DNA of 64,000 bases from Elusimicrobiota bacterium (GTDB lineage: Bacteria > Elusimicrobiota > Elusimicrobia > UBA1565 > UBA9628), in assembly GCA_026388095.1 (NCBI GenBank), contig JAPLKL010000079.1, positions 83,548 to 147,547 of the forward strand, in the 5' to 3' direction. Within the stretch, counting starts at the first letter, position 1. Every line of letters starts with the position of its first letter. The notes beneath the pieces were generated by a model. That model was not told where the DNA came from. It was given only the letters and a program-made list of their open reading frames with translations, and made no database searches. Positions 1 through 8,028 of this stretch are shown here, piece by piece. Both the position numbers and the translations under genes were made by a program.

Positions 1-41
1 ACCTCATCGTCAACTTCATCCTGAACGCCCTGGGCAGGTAA
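1..41 (+). CDS. 3' end of an upstream gene (partial)
   Basis: An open frame enters from the left edge and reads LIVNFILNALGR before a TAA at 39-41, ten bases before the next start codon. The peptide is too short to identify. Its hydrophobic character and tight spacing to the next gene suggest the last codons of a co-transcribed gene. Real coding status is inferred only. Confidence 0.35.
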   Translation, partial: LIVNFILNALGR

Positions 42-50
42 GAGGGGCGG

Positions 51-791
51 ATGGCTCCCAAGATCCTGCTCTTCGACATCGACGGCACCCTGGTCCGGGC
101 CGGGGGCGCGGGCCGCAAGGCCCTCAACGAGGCGACCTCCACGCTCTACGGCAAGGAGCGTGTGTGCAGCGAGTTCTCCTTGGCTGGACGCACGGACCTC
201 TGGAACTTCGCCACCGCCTATCGCCTAGCCACCGGCCGCCGGCCCACCAAGGCCGCCGTGGCCCGGCTCTACCGCGAGTACCTGCGCCTCCTGCCCCGCT
301 ACGTGCGCCGGGCGACGCGGGAGAAGACCTACATACTGCCCCCCGGCATCAAGACCCTCCTCAAACGCCTTCGGCGAGAGCCGGGCGTGCTTCTGGGCCT
401 GGGCACCGGGAATCTCGAACAGGGAGCGCGCATCAAGCTCGGCCCTTCCGGCTTCAACGGCTACTTCCGTTTCGGCGGCTTCGGCTCGGACTCCTTCCAT
501 CGCGACCTCATCTTGAAGAAGGCCGTGCGCCGGGCGGCTTGTCACGCGGGGGGACGCGTCCAGCGTCAGGACGTGTTCGTGATCGGGGACACCCCTTTCG
601 ACGTGGCCGCCGGCCGCAAGGCCGGCTACAAGACCGTGGCCGTGGGCACGGGATTCTCGTCCTGGGCGGAGCTCAAGCGCTCGCGGCCGGACCATCTGGC
701 GCGCGATTTCCGGGGGGTGGACAAATGGCTGAAATGGTTCGGGATGAGCAGCTCACGGCAGGCCAGGCGGCGGAACTCGCGGGCCGCATAG
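51..791 (+). CDS. HAD-superfamily phosphatase (phosphoglycolate phosphatase-like)
   Basis: A 246-residue haloacid-dehalogenase-type hydrolase, probably a soluble phosphomonoesterase. Motif I is FDIDGT (D9 nucleophile, D11 acid/base), motif II is GLGTGN, and motif IV is IGDTPFDVAAG (D180 and D185, Mg binding). A cap-like insertion lies between motifs I and II, as in the Gph/PGP subfamily. The substrate cannot be read from sequence; phosphoglycolate, a sugar phosphate or a nucleotide are all possible. The start follows an AGAGGGG ribosome site. The last 67 bases overlap the next gene, so the basic C-terminal tail (SSSRQARRRNSRAA) is translated from shared DNA. Confidence 0.85.
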   Translation: MAPKILLFDIDGTLVRAGGAGRKALNEATSTLYGKERVCSEFSLAGRTDLWNFATAYRLATGRRPTKAAVARLYREYLRLLPRYVRRATREKTYILPPGIKTLLKRLRREPGVLLGLGTGNLEQGARIKLGPSGFNGYFRFGGFGSDSFHRDLILKKAVRRAACHAGGRVQRQDVFVIGDTPFDVAAGRKAGYKTVAVGTGFSSWAELKRSRPDHLARDFRGVDKWLKWFGMSSSRQARRRNSRAA

Positions 792-2065
792 CCGCGGCCT
801 CGGCCAAGACCGCGGCCCTGCCCGCGCATGAGCGCGCGAGAATCCTCACGCGCATCTCCGAGGGTCTGGCCGAACGCGCCGAGGAATTCGCCCGGCTCAT
901 CACCGAAGAGGTCAAGAAGCCCATCAAGGACTCGCGGCGAGAGGTGGCGCGCGCGGTCTTCACCTTCCGCTGGGCCGGGCAGGAAGCGCTGCGCCTGGGC
1001 GGGGAGGTCATGCCCCTGGACCTGGAGCCCGGCTCGGAGGGCCGCCTGGCCTTGACCCGCCGTTTCGCGCGCGGGCCGGCGCTGCTCATATCGCCTTTCA
1101 ACTTCCCCTTGAACCTGGTGGCGCACAAGGTGGCGCCCGCCATAGCGTTGGGGGCGCCCTACGTGCACAAGCCGGCCTCCTGCGCCCGGCGCGTGGCCGA
1201 AGCGCTGGGCCGCCTGGTCGTCGCATCCGGCTGGCCGGCCGAGGCCATGGCCGTGGTCAAGGTCGGCGGCGAGGCGGCCGAGGCTTTGGTCAAGGACGAT
1301 CGTTTCGGCGTGCTGTCCTTCACGGGCAGCGGAGCCGTGGGCTGGAGGCTCAAGTCCTTGGCCGGAAGGAAGGCGGTCCTGCTGGAGCTGGGCGGCAACG
1401 CGGGCGTGTTCGTGGGCGGGGACGCGGACCTGGAGCTGGCCGCGGCGCGCTGCGCCTGGGGCGGCAACGTCTACGCGGGCCAAGTCTGCATCAAGGTCCA
1501 GCGCATCTTCGTGCTGGACAAGGTCTACGCCGAGTTCAAGGCGCGCTTGCTCGATAAAGTCTCGGAGCTCAAGCTGGGAGCTCCGGCGGACGAGAAGACC
1601 GACGTGGGGCCGCTCATCACGGAGGCCGAGGCCAAGCGCGTGGAGTCCTGGGTCAAGGAAGCGGTCTCGGCCGGGGCCGCGGTGCTCTGCGGCGGCAAGA
1701 GGAATGCCGACTGGTTCGAGCCGACCGTCCTGGAAGGCGTGCCTGAGCACTGCCGGGTGAGCTGCGAGGAGGTCTTCGGCCCCGTGACCAGCGTGGCCGC
1801 GGTGCCCTCGGCGGACGAGGGACTACGGCGCATGGCCGAGACCCGCTACGGCCTGCAAGCCGGGCTTTTCACCAAGGACCTGGGCACGATCATGCGCTTC
1901 TGGGAGCGGCTGCCCGTGGGCGGCATCATCGTCAACGATGTCCCGACTTTCCGCTCCGACGCCATGCCCTACGGAGGGACCAAGGACTCCGGCATCGGCC
2001 GCGAGGGACTGCGCTTCTCCATCGAGGAGTTCTCCGAGCTGCGGACCTTGGTGCTGAGGCCTTAA
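725..2065 (+). CDS. NAD(P)-dependent aldehyde dehydrogenase
   Basis: A 446-residue aldehyde dehydrogenase that oxidises an aldehyde to an acid with NAD(P). The NAD-binding region contains ISPFNFPLNLVAHKVAPA and the FTGSGAVGW loop. The general base is E221 in LELGGNAG and the catalytic thiol is C255 in YAGQVCIKVQR. It resembles lactaldehyde and non-phosphorylating glyceraldehyde-3-phosphate dehydrogenases, but the substrate is not determined. I chose ATG 725 because a G-rich ribosome site sits just upstream; the same frame is open far upstream, but only because it shadows the HAD gene. The overlap suggests translational coupling with that gene. Confidence 0.9.
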   Translation: MAEMVRDEQLTAGQAAELAGRIAAASAKTAALPAHERARILTRISEGLAERAEEFARLITEEVKKPIKDSRREVARAVFTFRWAGQEALRLGGEVMPLDLEPGSEGRLALTRRFARGPALLISPFNFPLNLVAHKVAPAIALGAPYVHKPASCARRVAEALGRLVVASGWPAEAMAVVKVGGEAAEALVKDDRFGVLSFTGSGAVGWRLKSLAGRKAVLLELGGNAGVFVGGDADLELAAARCAWGGNVYAGQVCIKVQRIFVLDKVYAEFKARLLDKVSELKLGAPADEKTDVGPLITEAEAKRVESWVKEAVSAGAAVLCGGKRNADWFEPTVLEGVPEHCRVSCEEVFGPVTSVAAVPSADEGLRRMAETRYGLQAGLFTKDLGTIMRFWERLPVGGIIVNDVPTFRSDAMPYGGTKDSGIGREGLRFSIEEFSELRTLVLRP

Positions 2066-2075
2066 GGGGGATATC

Positions 2076-2582
2076 ATGAAGAAAGCATCGATCGGGCTGC
2101 TCGGCGGGGCGTTGGTCCTCCTGGGCTGGCTGGCCGCTGGATGGGCGCAGGAGGGGCCGGGCGGGGGAATGCTCTATCTGCGGACCCCGGAGGAGAGGCT
2201 GGCTAGGCTCGATGGAGTCCTCCACATGAGCCTGGCGCAGAGGGCTGCGGCCCTGCGCGTCTTGAGGCGGGTGGACGCGACGGTGCGGGCCGCGGTCAAA
2301 GGCGGAGACGACAAGATCCGCGCGCTCCTTGACCAGGAGCGGCAGGTGCAGTTCGACGAGGTCAAGTCCGACACGGAAGTGGCCCCGGCTTCCATGGGCG
2401 GACGCGGGAATTTCCGGCCCCTGCAGCAGCAGATGCAGGGACAAGGGGGCGGCCAGGGCGGGCAGGGGGGCGGGATGCAGGGCGGACAGGGGATGGGCGG
2501 CATGTCCGGCCAAGGCGGCGGACAGCAGGGCGGCCCTGGTGGTCAGCAGGGCCGGCGCATGGGGCCGGGCGGCCGGCGCTAG
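2076..2582 (+). CDS. secreted protein with Gly/Gln-rich tail, function unknown
   Basis: A 168-residue protein with a clear Sec signal peptide (MKKASIGLLGG, hydrophobic core, cleavage likely after AGWAQ). Residues about 35-100 are charged and helical (TPEERLARLDGVLHMSLAQRAA), vaguely like the LTxxQ/Spy periplasmic chaperone fold but not recognisably a member. The last 65 residues are low-complexity GQGG and GGQQGG repeats plus Met and end in basic GRR. The gene follows the aldehyde dehydrogenase by 10 bases with a GGGGG ribosome site, so it is probably co-transcribed. I do not know its function. Confidence 0.65.
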   Translation: MKKASIGLLGGALVLLGWLAAGWAQEGPGGGMLYLRTPEERLARLDGVLHMSLAQRAAALRVLRRVDATVRAAVKGGDDKIRALLDQERQVQFDEVKSDTEVAPASMGGRGNFRPLQQQMQGQGGGQGGQGGGMQGGQGMGGMSGQGGGQQGGPGGQQGRRMGPGGRR

Positions 2583-2652
2583 GCTTCCCCTGGCACCCTA
2601 TCTTTGAATTCGATATCCTATCTCCTCTCATAGAGTTCTGACGGAGGCCCCA

Positions 2653-4215
2653 ATGGCACAACAGACCGAGAAGCAGAAGCCGGCCGCGGCGGAGGCTGGC
2701 ATCACCACCCGCGCCCAGGACTACGGGCAGTGGTACCTCGACGTCATCAAGCGCGCCCAACTCGCCGAGCACTCGGCCGTGCGCGGCTGCATGGTCATCC
2801 GGCCCCATGGCTACGCCATCTGGGAGAAGCTCCAGCGCGAGCTCGACGACCGCTTCAAGTTCACGGGCCACCAGAACGCCTACTTTCCCATGTTCATCCC
2901 CCTTTCCTTGATGGCCAAGGAGGAGGCGCATGCGGCGGGCTTCGCCAAGGAATGCGCGGTGGTCACCCACTACCGCCTAAAATCCGTCAATGGGAAGGTA
3001 GTTCCGGACCCCGAGTCCCAACTCGACGAACCCTTGATCGTCCGGCCCACCAGCGAGACCATCATCTGGGAGACCTTCAAGGGCTGGATCCAGAGCTACC
3101 GCGACCTGCCCTTGCTCATCAACCAGTGGTGCAACATCGTGCGCTGGGAGATGCGCACGCGGCTGTTTTTGCGCACCGCGGAGTTCCTCTGGCAGGAGGG
3201 CCACACCGCCCACGCCACCGCGGCGGAGGCCATCGAGGAGACCGAGCGCATGCTCGGCGTCTACGCCGACGTGGCCGAGAACGTCCTGGCCGTGCCGGTC
3301 ATCCGCGGCCGCAAGACCGCGGGGGAGCGCTTCGCCGGGGCTCTCGACACCTATTGCATCGAGGGTATGATGCAGGACGGCCGGGCCCTGCAGATGGGCA
3401 CCAGCCACTACCTGGGCCAGAACTTCGCCAAGTCCGCGGATGTGCAGTTTTTAAACGCGGCCGGCAAGCTCGAGTACGTCTACGCCTCCTCCTGGGGCGT
3501 GTCCACGCGCCTCATCGGGGCGCTGATCATGGCGCACAGCGACGACACGGGACTGGTCCTGCCGCCCAAGCTGGCCCCCATCCACGTGGTCATCGTTCCC
3601 ATCTTCAAAAGCGACGAGGAGAAGGTCAAGGTCATGGCCGAAGCGCGCCAGACCCTGGCCGAGCTCAAGACCCAGGGACTTTCGGTCAGGCTCGACGAGC
3701 GCGAGGGCTTCTCTCCCGGGGACAAGTTCTACGAGTGGGAGCGCAAGGGCGTTCCCCTGCGCATCGAGATCGGACCCAAGGACCTGGAGAAAGGGACCTT
3801 GTGCCTGGTGCGGCGCTTCATCAAGGACCTGCCCGGCGAGGCCGACGGGGCCCGGCGCAAGCGCGCCAAGAGCTTCCTGCCCCGCGCCGAGGCCATCGCT
3901 TCGGTCAAGCCCACCCTGGACGGCATGCAAAAGGAACTCCTGGAGCGCGCCCGCTCCTTCCGGGACAGCCGCACCCGCGTCATCGACACCCTCGCGGAGT
4001 TCGAGAAGTTCTTCAAGGACGAGGGCGGGGGCTTCGCTTGGGTGCACTGGGCCGGAGAGGCCGTGCACGAGGATGAGATGGCCAAGCGCTTCGAGACCTC
4101 GATCCGCTGCATCCCGCTGGCCGAGGACATCCCGGCCGCGGCCCGGGGCTCGGGCCAGTGCATCCTCACGGGGCAGCCCTCGGCCCAGCGCGTCGTGATG
4201 GCGAAGGCCTACTGA
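2653..4215 (+). CDS. proS: prolyl-tRNA synthetase, archaeal/eukaryotic-type
   Basis: Charges tRNA-Pro with proline in the cytoplasm. At 520 residues with no editing insertion, it is the short archaeal/eukaryotic class (ProS type 3), found patchily in bacteria. Class II motif 2 is visible in RWEMRTRLFLRTAEFLWQEG, preceded by the RPTSETIIW proline-site segment. The anticodon-binding domain follows (APIHVVIVPIF onward), and the C-terminal zinc-type domain ends in a hydrophobic Ala-Tyr, as is usual for this type. The start is preceded by ACGGAGG. It appears to be a stand-alone gene with its own promoter in the 70 bases upstream. Confidence 0.95.
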   Translation: MAQQTEKQKPAAAEAGITTRAQDYGQWYLDVIKRAQLAEHSAVRGCMVIRPHGYAIWEKLQRELDDRFKFTGHQNAYFPMFIPLSLMAKEEAHAAGFAKECAVVTHYRLKSVNGKVVPDPESQLDEPLIVRPTSETIIWETFKGWIQSYRDLPLLINQWCNIVRWEMRTRLFLRTAEFLWQEGHTAHATAAEAIEETERMLGVYADVAENVLAVPVIRGRKTAGERFAGALDTYCIEGMMQDGRALQMGTSHYLGQNFAKSADVQFLNAAGKLEYVYASSWGVSTRLIGALIMAHSDDTGLVLPPKLAPIHVVIVPIFKSDEEKVKVMAEARQTLAELKTQGLSVRLDEREGFSPGDKFYEWERKGVPLRIEIGPKDLEKGTLCLVRRFIKDLPGEADGARRKRAKSFLPRAEAIASVKPTLDGMQKELLERARSFRDSRTRVIDTLAEFEKFFKDEGGGFAWVHWAGEAVHEDEMAKRFETSIRCIPLAEDIPAAARGSGQCILTGQPSAQRVVMAKAY

Positions 4216-4233
4216 AGTTCCGTTGTTAGCCTT

Positions 4234-4647
4234 TCAGTGCAGCGGCCCGCGCAGCCGCGAGAGCGACCCCATGGACTGCACTTGCTCCCTGAACTCGACC
4301 CAGGTCGAAGCCTGGATGAGCCGGCCGGTCAGGTTGAAGATGAGGACGTAGGCGAGCACCGCCAGGGCCGTGCGGCGCTTGTGCTGGTTCTTCCGGTAGA
4401 GCTTCCAGGCGCAGACGCCGGTGTAAACGGCGCCTGCGGGCAACAGGAGATAGGAGAGCCGGGACCAGCCGGCATAGGTCACCGAGACATAGTCGCCGAG
4501 CAGAGACCAGAGCAAGCTCGAGCTGAAGGCCAGCCAGAAGGCCTTGCGCAGGACGCCGTGATTGCCGTGGCGATGATGCCAGCGTACGCATTCTATGCCC
4601 AGCAAGGGCACGCAGGCCAGCGGCACCAGAAACAGCAATATGATCAT
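4234..4647 (-). CDS. small integral membrane protein, tandem paralogue A
   Basis: A 137-residue protein with about four hydrophobic segments (MIILLFLVPLACVPLLG, then KAFWLAFSSSLLWSLLGDY, LSYLLLPAGAVYTGVCA and TALAVLAYVLIFNLTGRLI). It aligns along its whole length with the next upstream gene: LRKAFWxAFSxSxxWxLLGxYxS, SYLLLxxG, a charged linker, and a final LLR/LH motif. The pair therefore looks like a tandem duplication. No family is recognised. The start has no ribosome site but does have TATAAT ten bases upstream, implying a leaderless message. Confidence 0.65.
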   Translation of the reverse strand: MIILLFLVPLACVPLLGIECVRWHHRHGNHGVLRKAFWLAFSSSLLWSLLGDYVSVTYAGWSRLSYLLLPAGAVYTGVCAWKLYRKNQHKRRTALAVLAYVLIFNLTGRLIQASTWVEFREQVQSMGSLSRLRGPLH

Positions 4648-4657
4648 GGCTCGCTCA

Positions 4658-4663
4658 ATTATA
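4658..4663 (-). promoter_or_regulatory. -10 box, leaderless-type
   Basis: The minus strand reads TATAAT, then 10 nt, then the ATG at 4647. Transcription would begin within about 3 nt of the start codon, and there is no Shine-Dalgarno sequence between. Confidence 0.5.
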
Positions 4664-4692
4664 CAACGGCTGGGGAGCGCCTGGGGAAAAAA

Positions 4693-5115
4693 TCAGTGCA
4701 GGCTGCGGAGCAAGGAGAATCCACGGGACCCGACGGCCTTCCCGTTGATGTCGCTCCAAGTCGAACCCGGCACCAGCCATTGGGTGAGCAGGAAGACCGC
4801 GGCGAAGGTCAGCAGGGCCAACTCCGCCTTGAGCTTGCGGAAATGGTCACGGGTGACCAGGAACATGCAGGCCGCGGACAGGCTGGAGCCTCCCAGCAGG
4901 AGGAGATAGGAGAACCAGGTCCAGGCCGGCAGCAGAGTGCTCAGATAGGCGCCCAGCAGGGCCCAGAACACGCTCCCCGAGAAGGCGAACCAGAAGGCCT
5001 TGCGCAGGCAGTTGCGCTCCCCGGTGGATACGAACCAGTGGATGGGCACCAAGCTCAGAAAGGGCACCAAGGCCAGGATAAGCAGGATGGGTACCATGAC
5101 CGCCTCTCTCTTCAT
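4693..5115 (-). CDS. small integral membrane protein, tandem paralogue B
   Basis: A 140-residue, four-segment membrane protein and the clear paralogue of its downstream neighbour. It shares an LRKAFWFAFSGSVFWALLG core, an SYLLLLGGS third segment, a WLVPGSTW segment and the same C-terminal LLRSLH. It begins MKREAVMVPILLILALVPFL. An alternative start is the second methionine. The function is unknown. The divergent ftcD gene starts 77 bases away, so the short gap carries both promoters. Confidence 0.65.
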   Translation of the reverse strand: MKREAVMVPILLILALVPFLSLVPIHWFVSTGERNCLRKAFWFAFSGSVFWALLGAYLSTLLPAWTWFSYLLLLGGSSLSAACMFLVTRDHFRKLKAELALLTFAAVFLLTQWLVPGSTWSDINGKAVGSRGFSLLRSLH

Positions 5116-5192
5116 TATAGCTCCAGAAAGTCAAAGAGGAGTCAAACCCAGTTTGGTATCATACCGATGCGAAGGACCGGCAAGGAGGCTTT

Positions 5193-6875
5193 ATGAGCGC
5201 TTTGGTGGAGTGCGTCCCCAATTTCAGCGAAGGCCGCGACCGCAAGGTCATAGACGCCATCGCCGACGCGGTCAGAGCCGTGCCCGGCGTGGCCCTCTTG
5301 GACGTGGACCCCGGCGCGGCTACCAACCGCACGGTCTACACCTTCGCCGGAGCCCCCGATGACGTGCTGGAGGCCGCGTTCCAGGCCATCCGCAAGGGCG
5401 TCGAACTCATCGACATGCGCCGGCAGAAGGGCGAGCACGCGCGCCAGGGCGCCTGCGACGTCTGCCCCTTCATCCCCATCGACGGCGTCGGCATGAAGGA
5501 TTGCGTGGAGCTTTCCCGCAGGCTCGCCGAGCGCGTGGGCAGGGAGCTCGAAGTCCCGGTCTATCTCTACGCCGAGGCCGCGGCCCGGCCCGAGCGCAAG
5601 CGCCTGCCCGACATCCGCACCGGTGAGTACGAGGCCCTGGAGGAGAAGCTCAAGAAGCCCGAGTGGAAGCCCGATTTCGGCCCGGCCAAGTTCAACGCCA
5701 AGGCCGGGGCGACCGCCGTGGGCGCGCGGAACTTCCTGATCGCCTACAACGTCAACCTCAACACCGCGAGCGTGGCCTTGGCCAAGGACATCGCCTTCGC
5801 CATCCGCGAGTCCGGCCGCCTCAAGCGCGACGCGGCGGGCAACAAGGTCCAGGGCCCGGATGGCAAGGACCTGCGCGAGCCGGGGCTGTTCAAGGGCGTG
5901 CAGGCCACGGGCTGGTTCATCCCCGAGTACCGCCGCGCCCAGGTCACCATCAACATACTGGACCTGGACTCCGCTCCGGTGCACAAGGTCTACGATGCCT
6001 GCGGCGAGCTGGCCGCGCAGAAGGGCCTGCGCGTGACGGGCAGCGAGGTGGTCGGCCTGGTGCCGCGCCGGGTCCTGCTCGAAGCCGGGCGGTACTTCCT
6101 CAAGAAGCAGGGGCAGAGCGCGGGCGTGTCCGATGCTGAGCTCGTGGAGACCGCGGTCCAGTCCTTGGGGCTTTCCGATGTCGCGCCCTTCGACCCGGCC
6201 GCCAAGATCATCGAGGAGCGCTTCCGCAAGGCCACGCCCCTGGCCGACGCTTCTCTGAGGAGATTCTTGACGGAGCTCGCCTCCCGCGCCCCGGCTCCGG
6301 GCGGCGGCTCCGTGGCCGCCCTTTCCGGCGCCTTGGCCGCGGCCTTGTGCTCCATGGTCTCGGCGCTCACGCACGAGAAGAAGGGCTACGAAGCGTCCCG
6401 GGACGAGATGGAGGCCATGGCCGTCAAAGCCCAGGGCCTGCTTAAGTCCATGATCCAAGCCGTGGACGAGGACACCGAGGCCTTCAACAAGCTCATGGCC
6501 GCGCTGGGGCTGCCCAAGGCCGACGAGGCTCAGGCTACGGCGCGCAAGGCCGCGATCACGGCCGCGACCAAGCAAGCCACCCGGGAGCCTCTGGGCGTCT
6601 TGGAGAAACAGGTGGCGGTCCTGGACTGCGCCAAGCTCGCGGAAACGCACGGCAACCCCAACGCGGCCTCCGACGCGGGTGTGGCGGGCTTGATGGCGCG
6701 GGCCGCGGCTTTGGGCGCCTACTACAACGTGCTCATCAATCTGGCCGGCATCAAGGAGAAGGCATGGCGGACCAAGACCTTGCAGCGCGCCGACGCCGCG
6801 CTGGCGCAGGTCGAAAAGAGGGCCAAGGCGCTCGAAAAGTCCATGCGCAAGAAGCTGCTCCTGCCGCTGAAGTAA
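5193..6875 (+). CDS. ftcD: bifunctional glutamate formimidoyltransferase / formimidoyl-THF cyclodeaminase
   Basis: Moves the formimino group from formiminoglutamate to tetrahydrofolate and then releases ammonia to give methenyl-THF, linking histidine breakdown to one-carbon metabolism. The N-terminal half (about 1-300) is formiminotransferase, beginning VECVPNFSEGRD, with HARQGACDVCPFIPI and GARNFLIAYNVNL. The C-terminal half (about 340-560) is cyclodeaminase, with the glycine-rich PAPGGGSVAALSGALAAAL segment. The fusion matches the eukaryotic and some bacterial arrangements. The start is preceded by CAAGGAGG. No hut genes lie nearby, so it may mainly feed one-carbon units. A dehydrogenase gene follows 8 bases later. 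Confidence 0.93.
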   Translation: MSALVECVPNFSEGRDRKVIDAIADAVRAVPGVALLDVDPGAATNRTVYTFAGAPDDVLEAAFQAIRKGVELIDMRRQKGEHARQGACDVCPFIPIDGVGMKDCVELSRRLAERVGRELEVPVYLYAEAAARPERKRLPDIRTGEYEALEEKLKKPEWKPDFGPAKFNAKAGATAVGARNFLIAYNVNLNTASVALAKDIAFAIRESGRLKRDAAGNKVQGPDGKDLREPGLFKGVQATGWFIPEYRRAQVTINILDLDSAPVHKVYDACGELAAQKGLRVTGSEVVGLVPRRVLLEAGRYFLKKQGQSAGVSDAELVETAVQSLGLSDVAPFDPAAKIIEERFRKATPLADASLRRFLTELASRAPAPGGGSVAALSGALAAALCSMVSALTHEKKGYEASRDEMEAMAVKAQGLLKSMIQAVDEDTEAFNKLMAALGLPKADEAQATARKAAITAATKQATREPLGVLEKQVAVLDCAKLAETHGNPNAASDAGVAGLMARAAALGAYYNVLINLAGIKEKAWRTKTLQRADAALAQVEKRAKALEKSMRKKLLLPLK

Positions 6876-6883
6876 GAGGGGAT

Positions 6884-8005
6884 ATGGGAGACAAGGTGAT
6901 CGGCGAGGATGTGGTCTGGGTGCCTTTCCACATCATGGAGCGCTTCATGGCTGACGCTTTCCAGGGCCTGGGCGTGCCGGAGGCTGACGCCAAGGTCTGC
7001 GCCGAGGTGCTCATCACCTCCGACAAGCGGGGCATCGACTCGCACGGCGTGGCGCGCTTCAAGACCATCTATTACGACCGCATCAAGGACAGGATCCAGG
7101 AGCCGGTCACCAAGTTCGATATCGTGCGGGAAGGCCCCACGACCGCCGTGGTGGACGGCCATGACGGCATGGGCCACGTCATCGGCCAGAAGGCCATGCG
7201 GATGTGCATAGACAAGGCCAAGAAGTACGGCATGGGCATGGTGGCCGTGCGCAACTCGACGCACTACGGCATAGCCGGGTACTATCCCTTGATGGCCTGC
7301 TCGGCCGGCATGATCGGCATCACGGGCACCAACGCGCGGCCCTCGGTGGCCCCGACCTTCGGAGTGGAGAACATGCTGGGGACCAACCCGTTGACCATCG
7401 GCCTGCCCACGGACGAGGATTTCCCGTTCGTCATCGACTGCGCGACCTCCATCACCCAGCGCGGAAAGATCGAGGTCTATGCCCGCGCCGGCAAGCCCAT
7501 GCCCGAGAGTTGGGTCATCGATTCCCAGGGGGGGACCAAGACGGACAGCCGGGCGGTCCTGCAGGAGCTCATCAAGGGCACGGCCGCCTTGGTGCCGCTG
7601 GGCGGCATCGGAGAGGAGACCGCGGGCTACAAGGGCTACAGCTACTGCGCCGTGGTGGAGATACTCTCAGCGGCCCTGCAGGGCGGGAGCTTCATGAAGG
7701 CTCTCTTGGGCTTCGAGAAGGGCAAGAAGGTGCCTTATCATCTGGGGCACTTCTTCATGGCCGTGGACATCGAGGCCTTCTGCCCGCTCGCCGAGTTCAA
7801 GAAGACCGCGGGCGAGATCTGCCGTCAGCTGCGCGCCTCCAAGAAGATGCCCGGAGCCGAGCGCATCTACACGGCCGGGGAGAAGGAGCACCTGGCCTGG
7901 CTGGAGCGCAAGGACAAGGGCGTGCCGGTCAACGCGGAGCTGCAGAAAGAGGTCAAGGCCGTGCAGGCGGAGCTGGGCCTCACGCAGTACAAGTTCCCGT
8001 TCTGA
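6884..8005 (+). CDS. Ldh-family (malate/L-lactate/ureidoglycolate type) dehydrogenase
   Basis: A 373-residue NAD(P)-dependent 2-hydroxyacid dehydrogenase of the Ldh_2 (MDH2/LDH2) family, unrelated to classical Rossmann lactate dehydrogenases. Family signatures visible are SDKRGIDSHGVARF near residue 40-55, the catalytic-His region RNSTHYGIAGYY, GTNARPSVAPTFG, and GTNPLTIGLPT. The substrate cannot be assigned; malate, sulfolactate and related acids all occur in the family. ATG 6884 was chosen because AGAGGGG lies directly upstream. It is probably co-transcribed with ftcD. Confidence 0.88.
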   Translation: MGDKVIGEDVVWVPFHIMERFMADAFQGLGVPEADAKVCAEVLITSDKRGIDSHGVARFKTIYYDRIKDRIQEPVTKFDIVREGPTTAVVDGHDGMGHVIGQKAMRMCIDKAKKYGMGMVAVRNSTHYGIAGYYPLMACSAGMIGITGTNARPSVAPTFGVENMLGTNPLTIGLPTDEDFPFVIDCATSITQRGKIEVYARAGKPMPESWVIDSQGGTKTDSRAVLQELIKGTAALVPLGGIGEETAGYKGYSYCAVVEILSAALQGGSFMKALLGFEKGKKVPYHLGHFFMAVDIEAFCPLAEFKKTAGEICRQLRASKKMPGAERIYTAGEKEHLAWLERKDKGVPVNAELQKEVKAVQAELGLTQYKFPF

Positions 8006-8028
8006 ACAACATATCCAACGACGCGCCG

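Noticed and set aside
164..724. N-terminal extension of the aldehyde dehydrogenase
   Set aside because: The upstream frame is low-complexity Arg/Pro/Gly shadow of the HAD gene; family homology begins just after ATG 725.
626..1750. Long minus-strand ORF opposite the aldehyde dehydrogenase
   Set aside because: It is a codon-shadow typical of GC-rich genes, and the opposite strand has clear family motifs.
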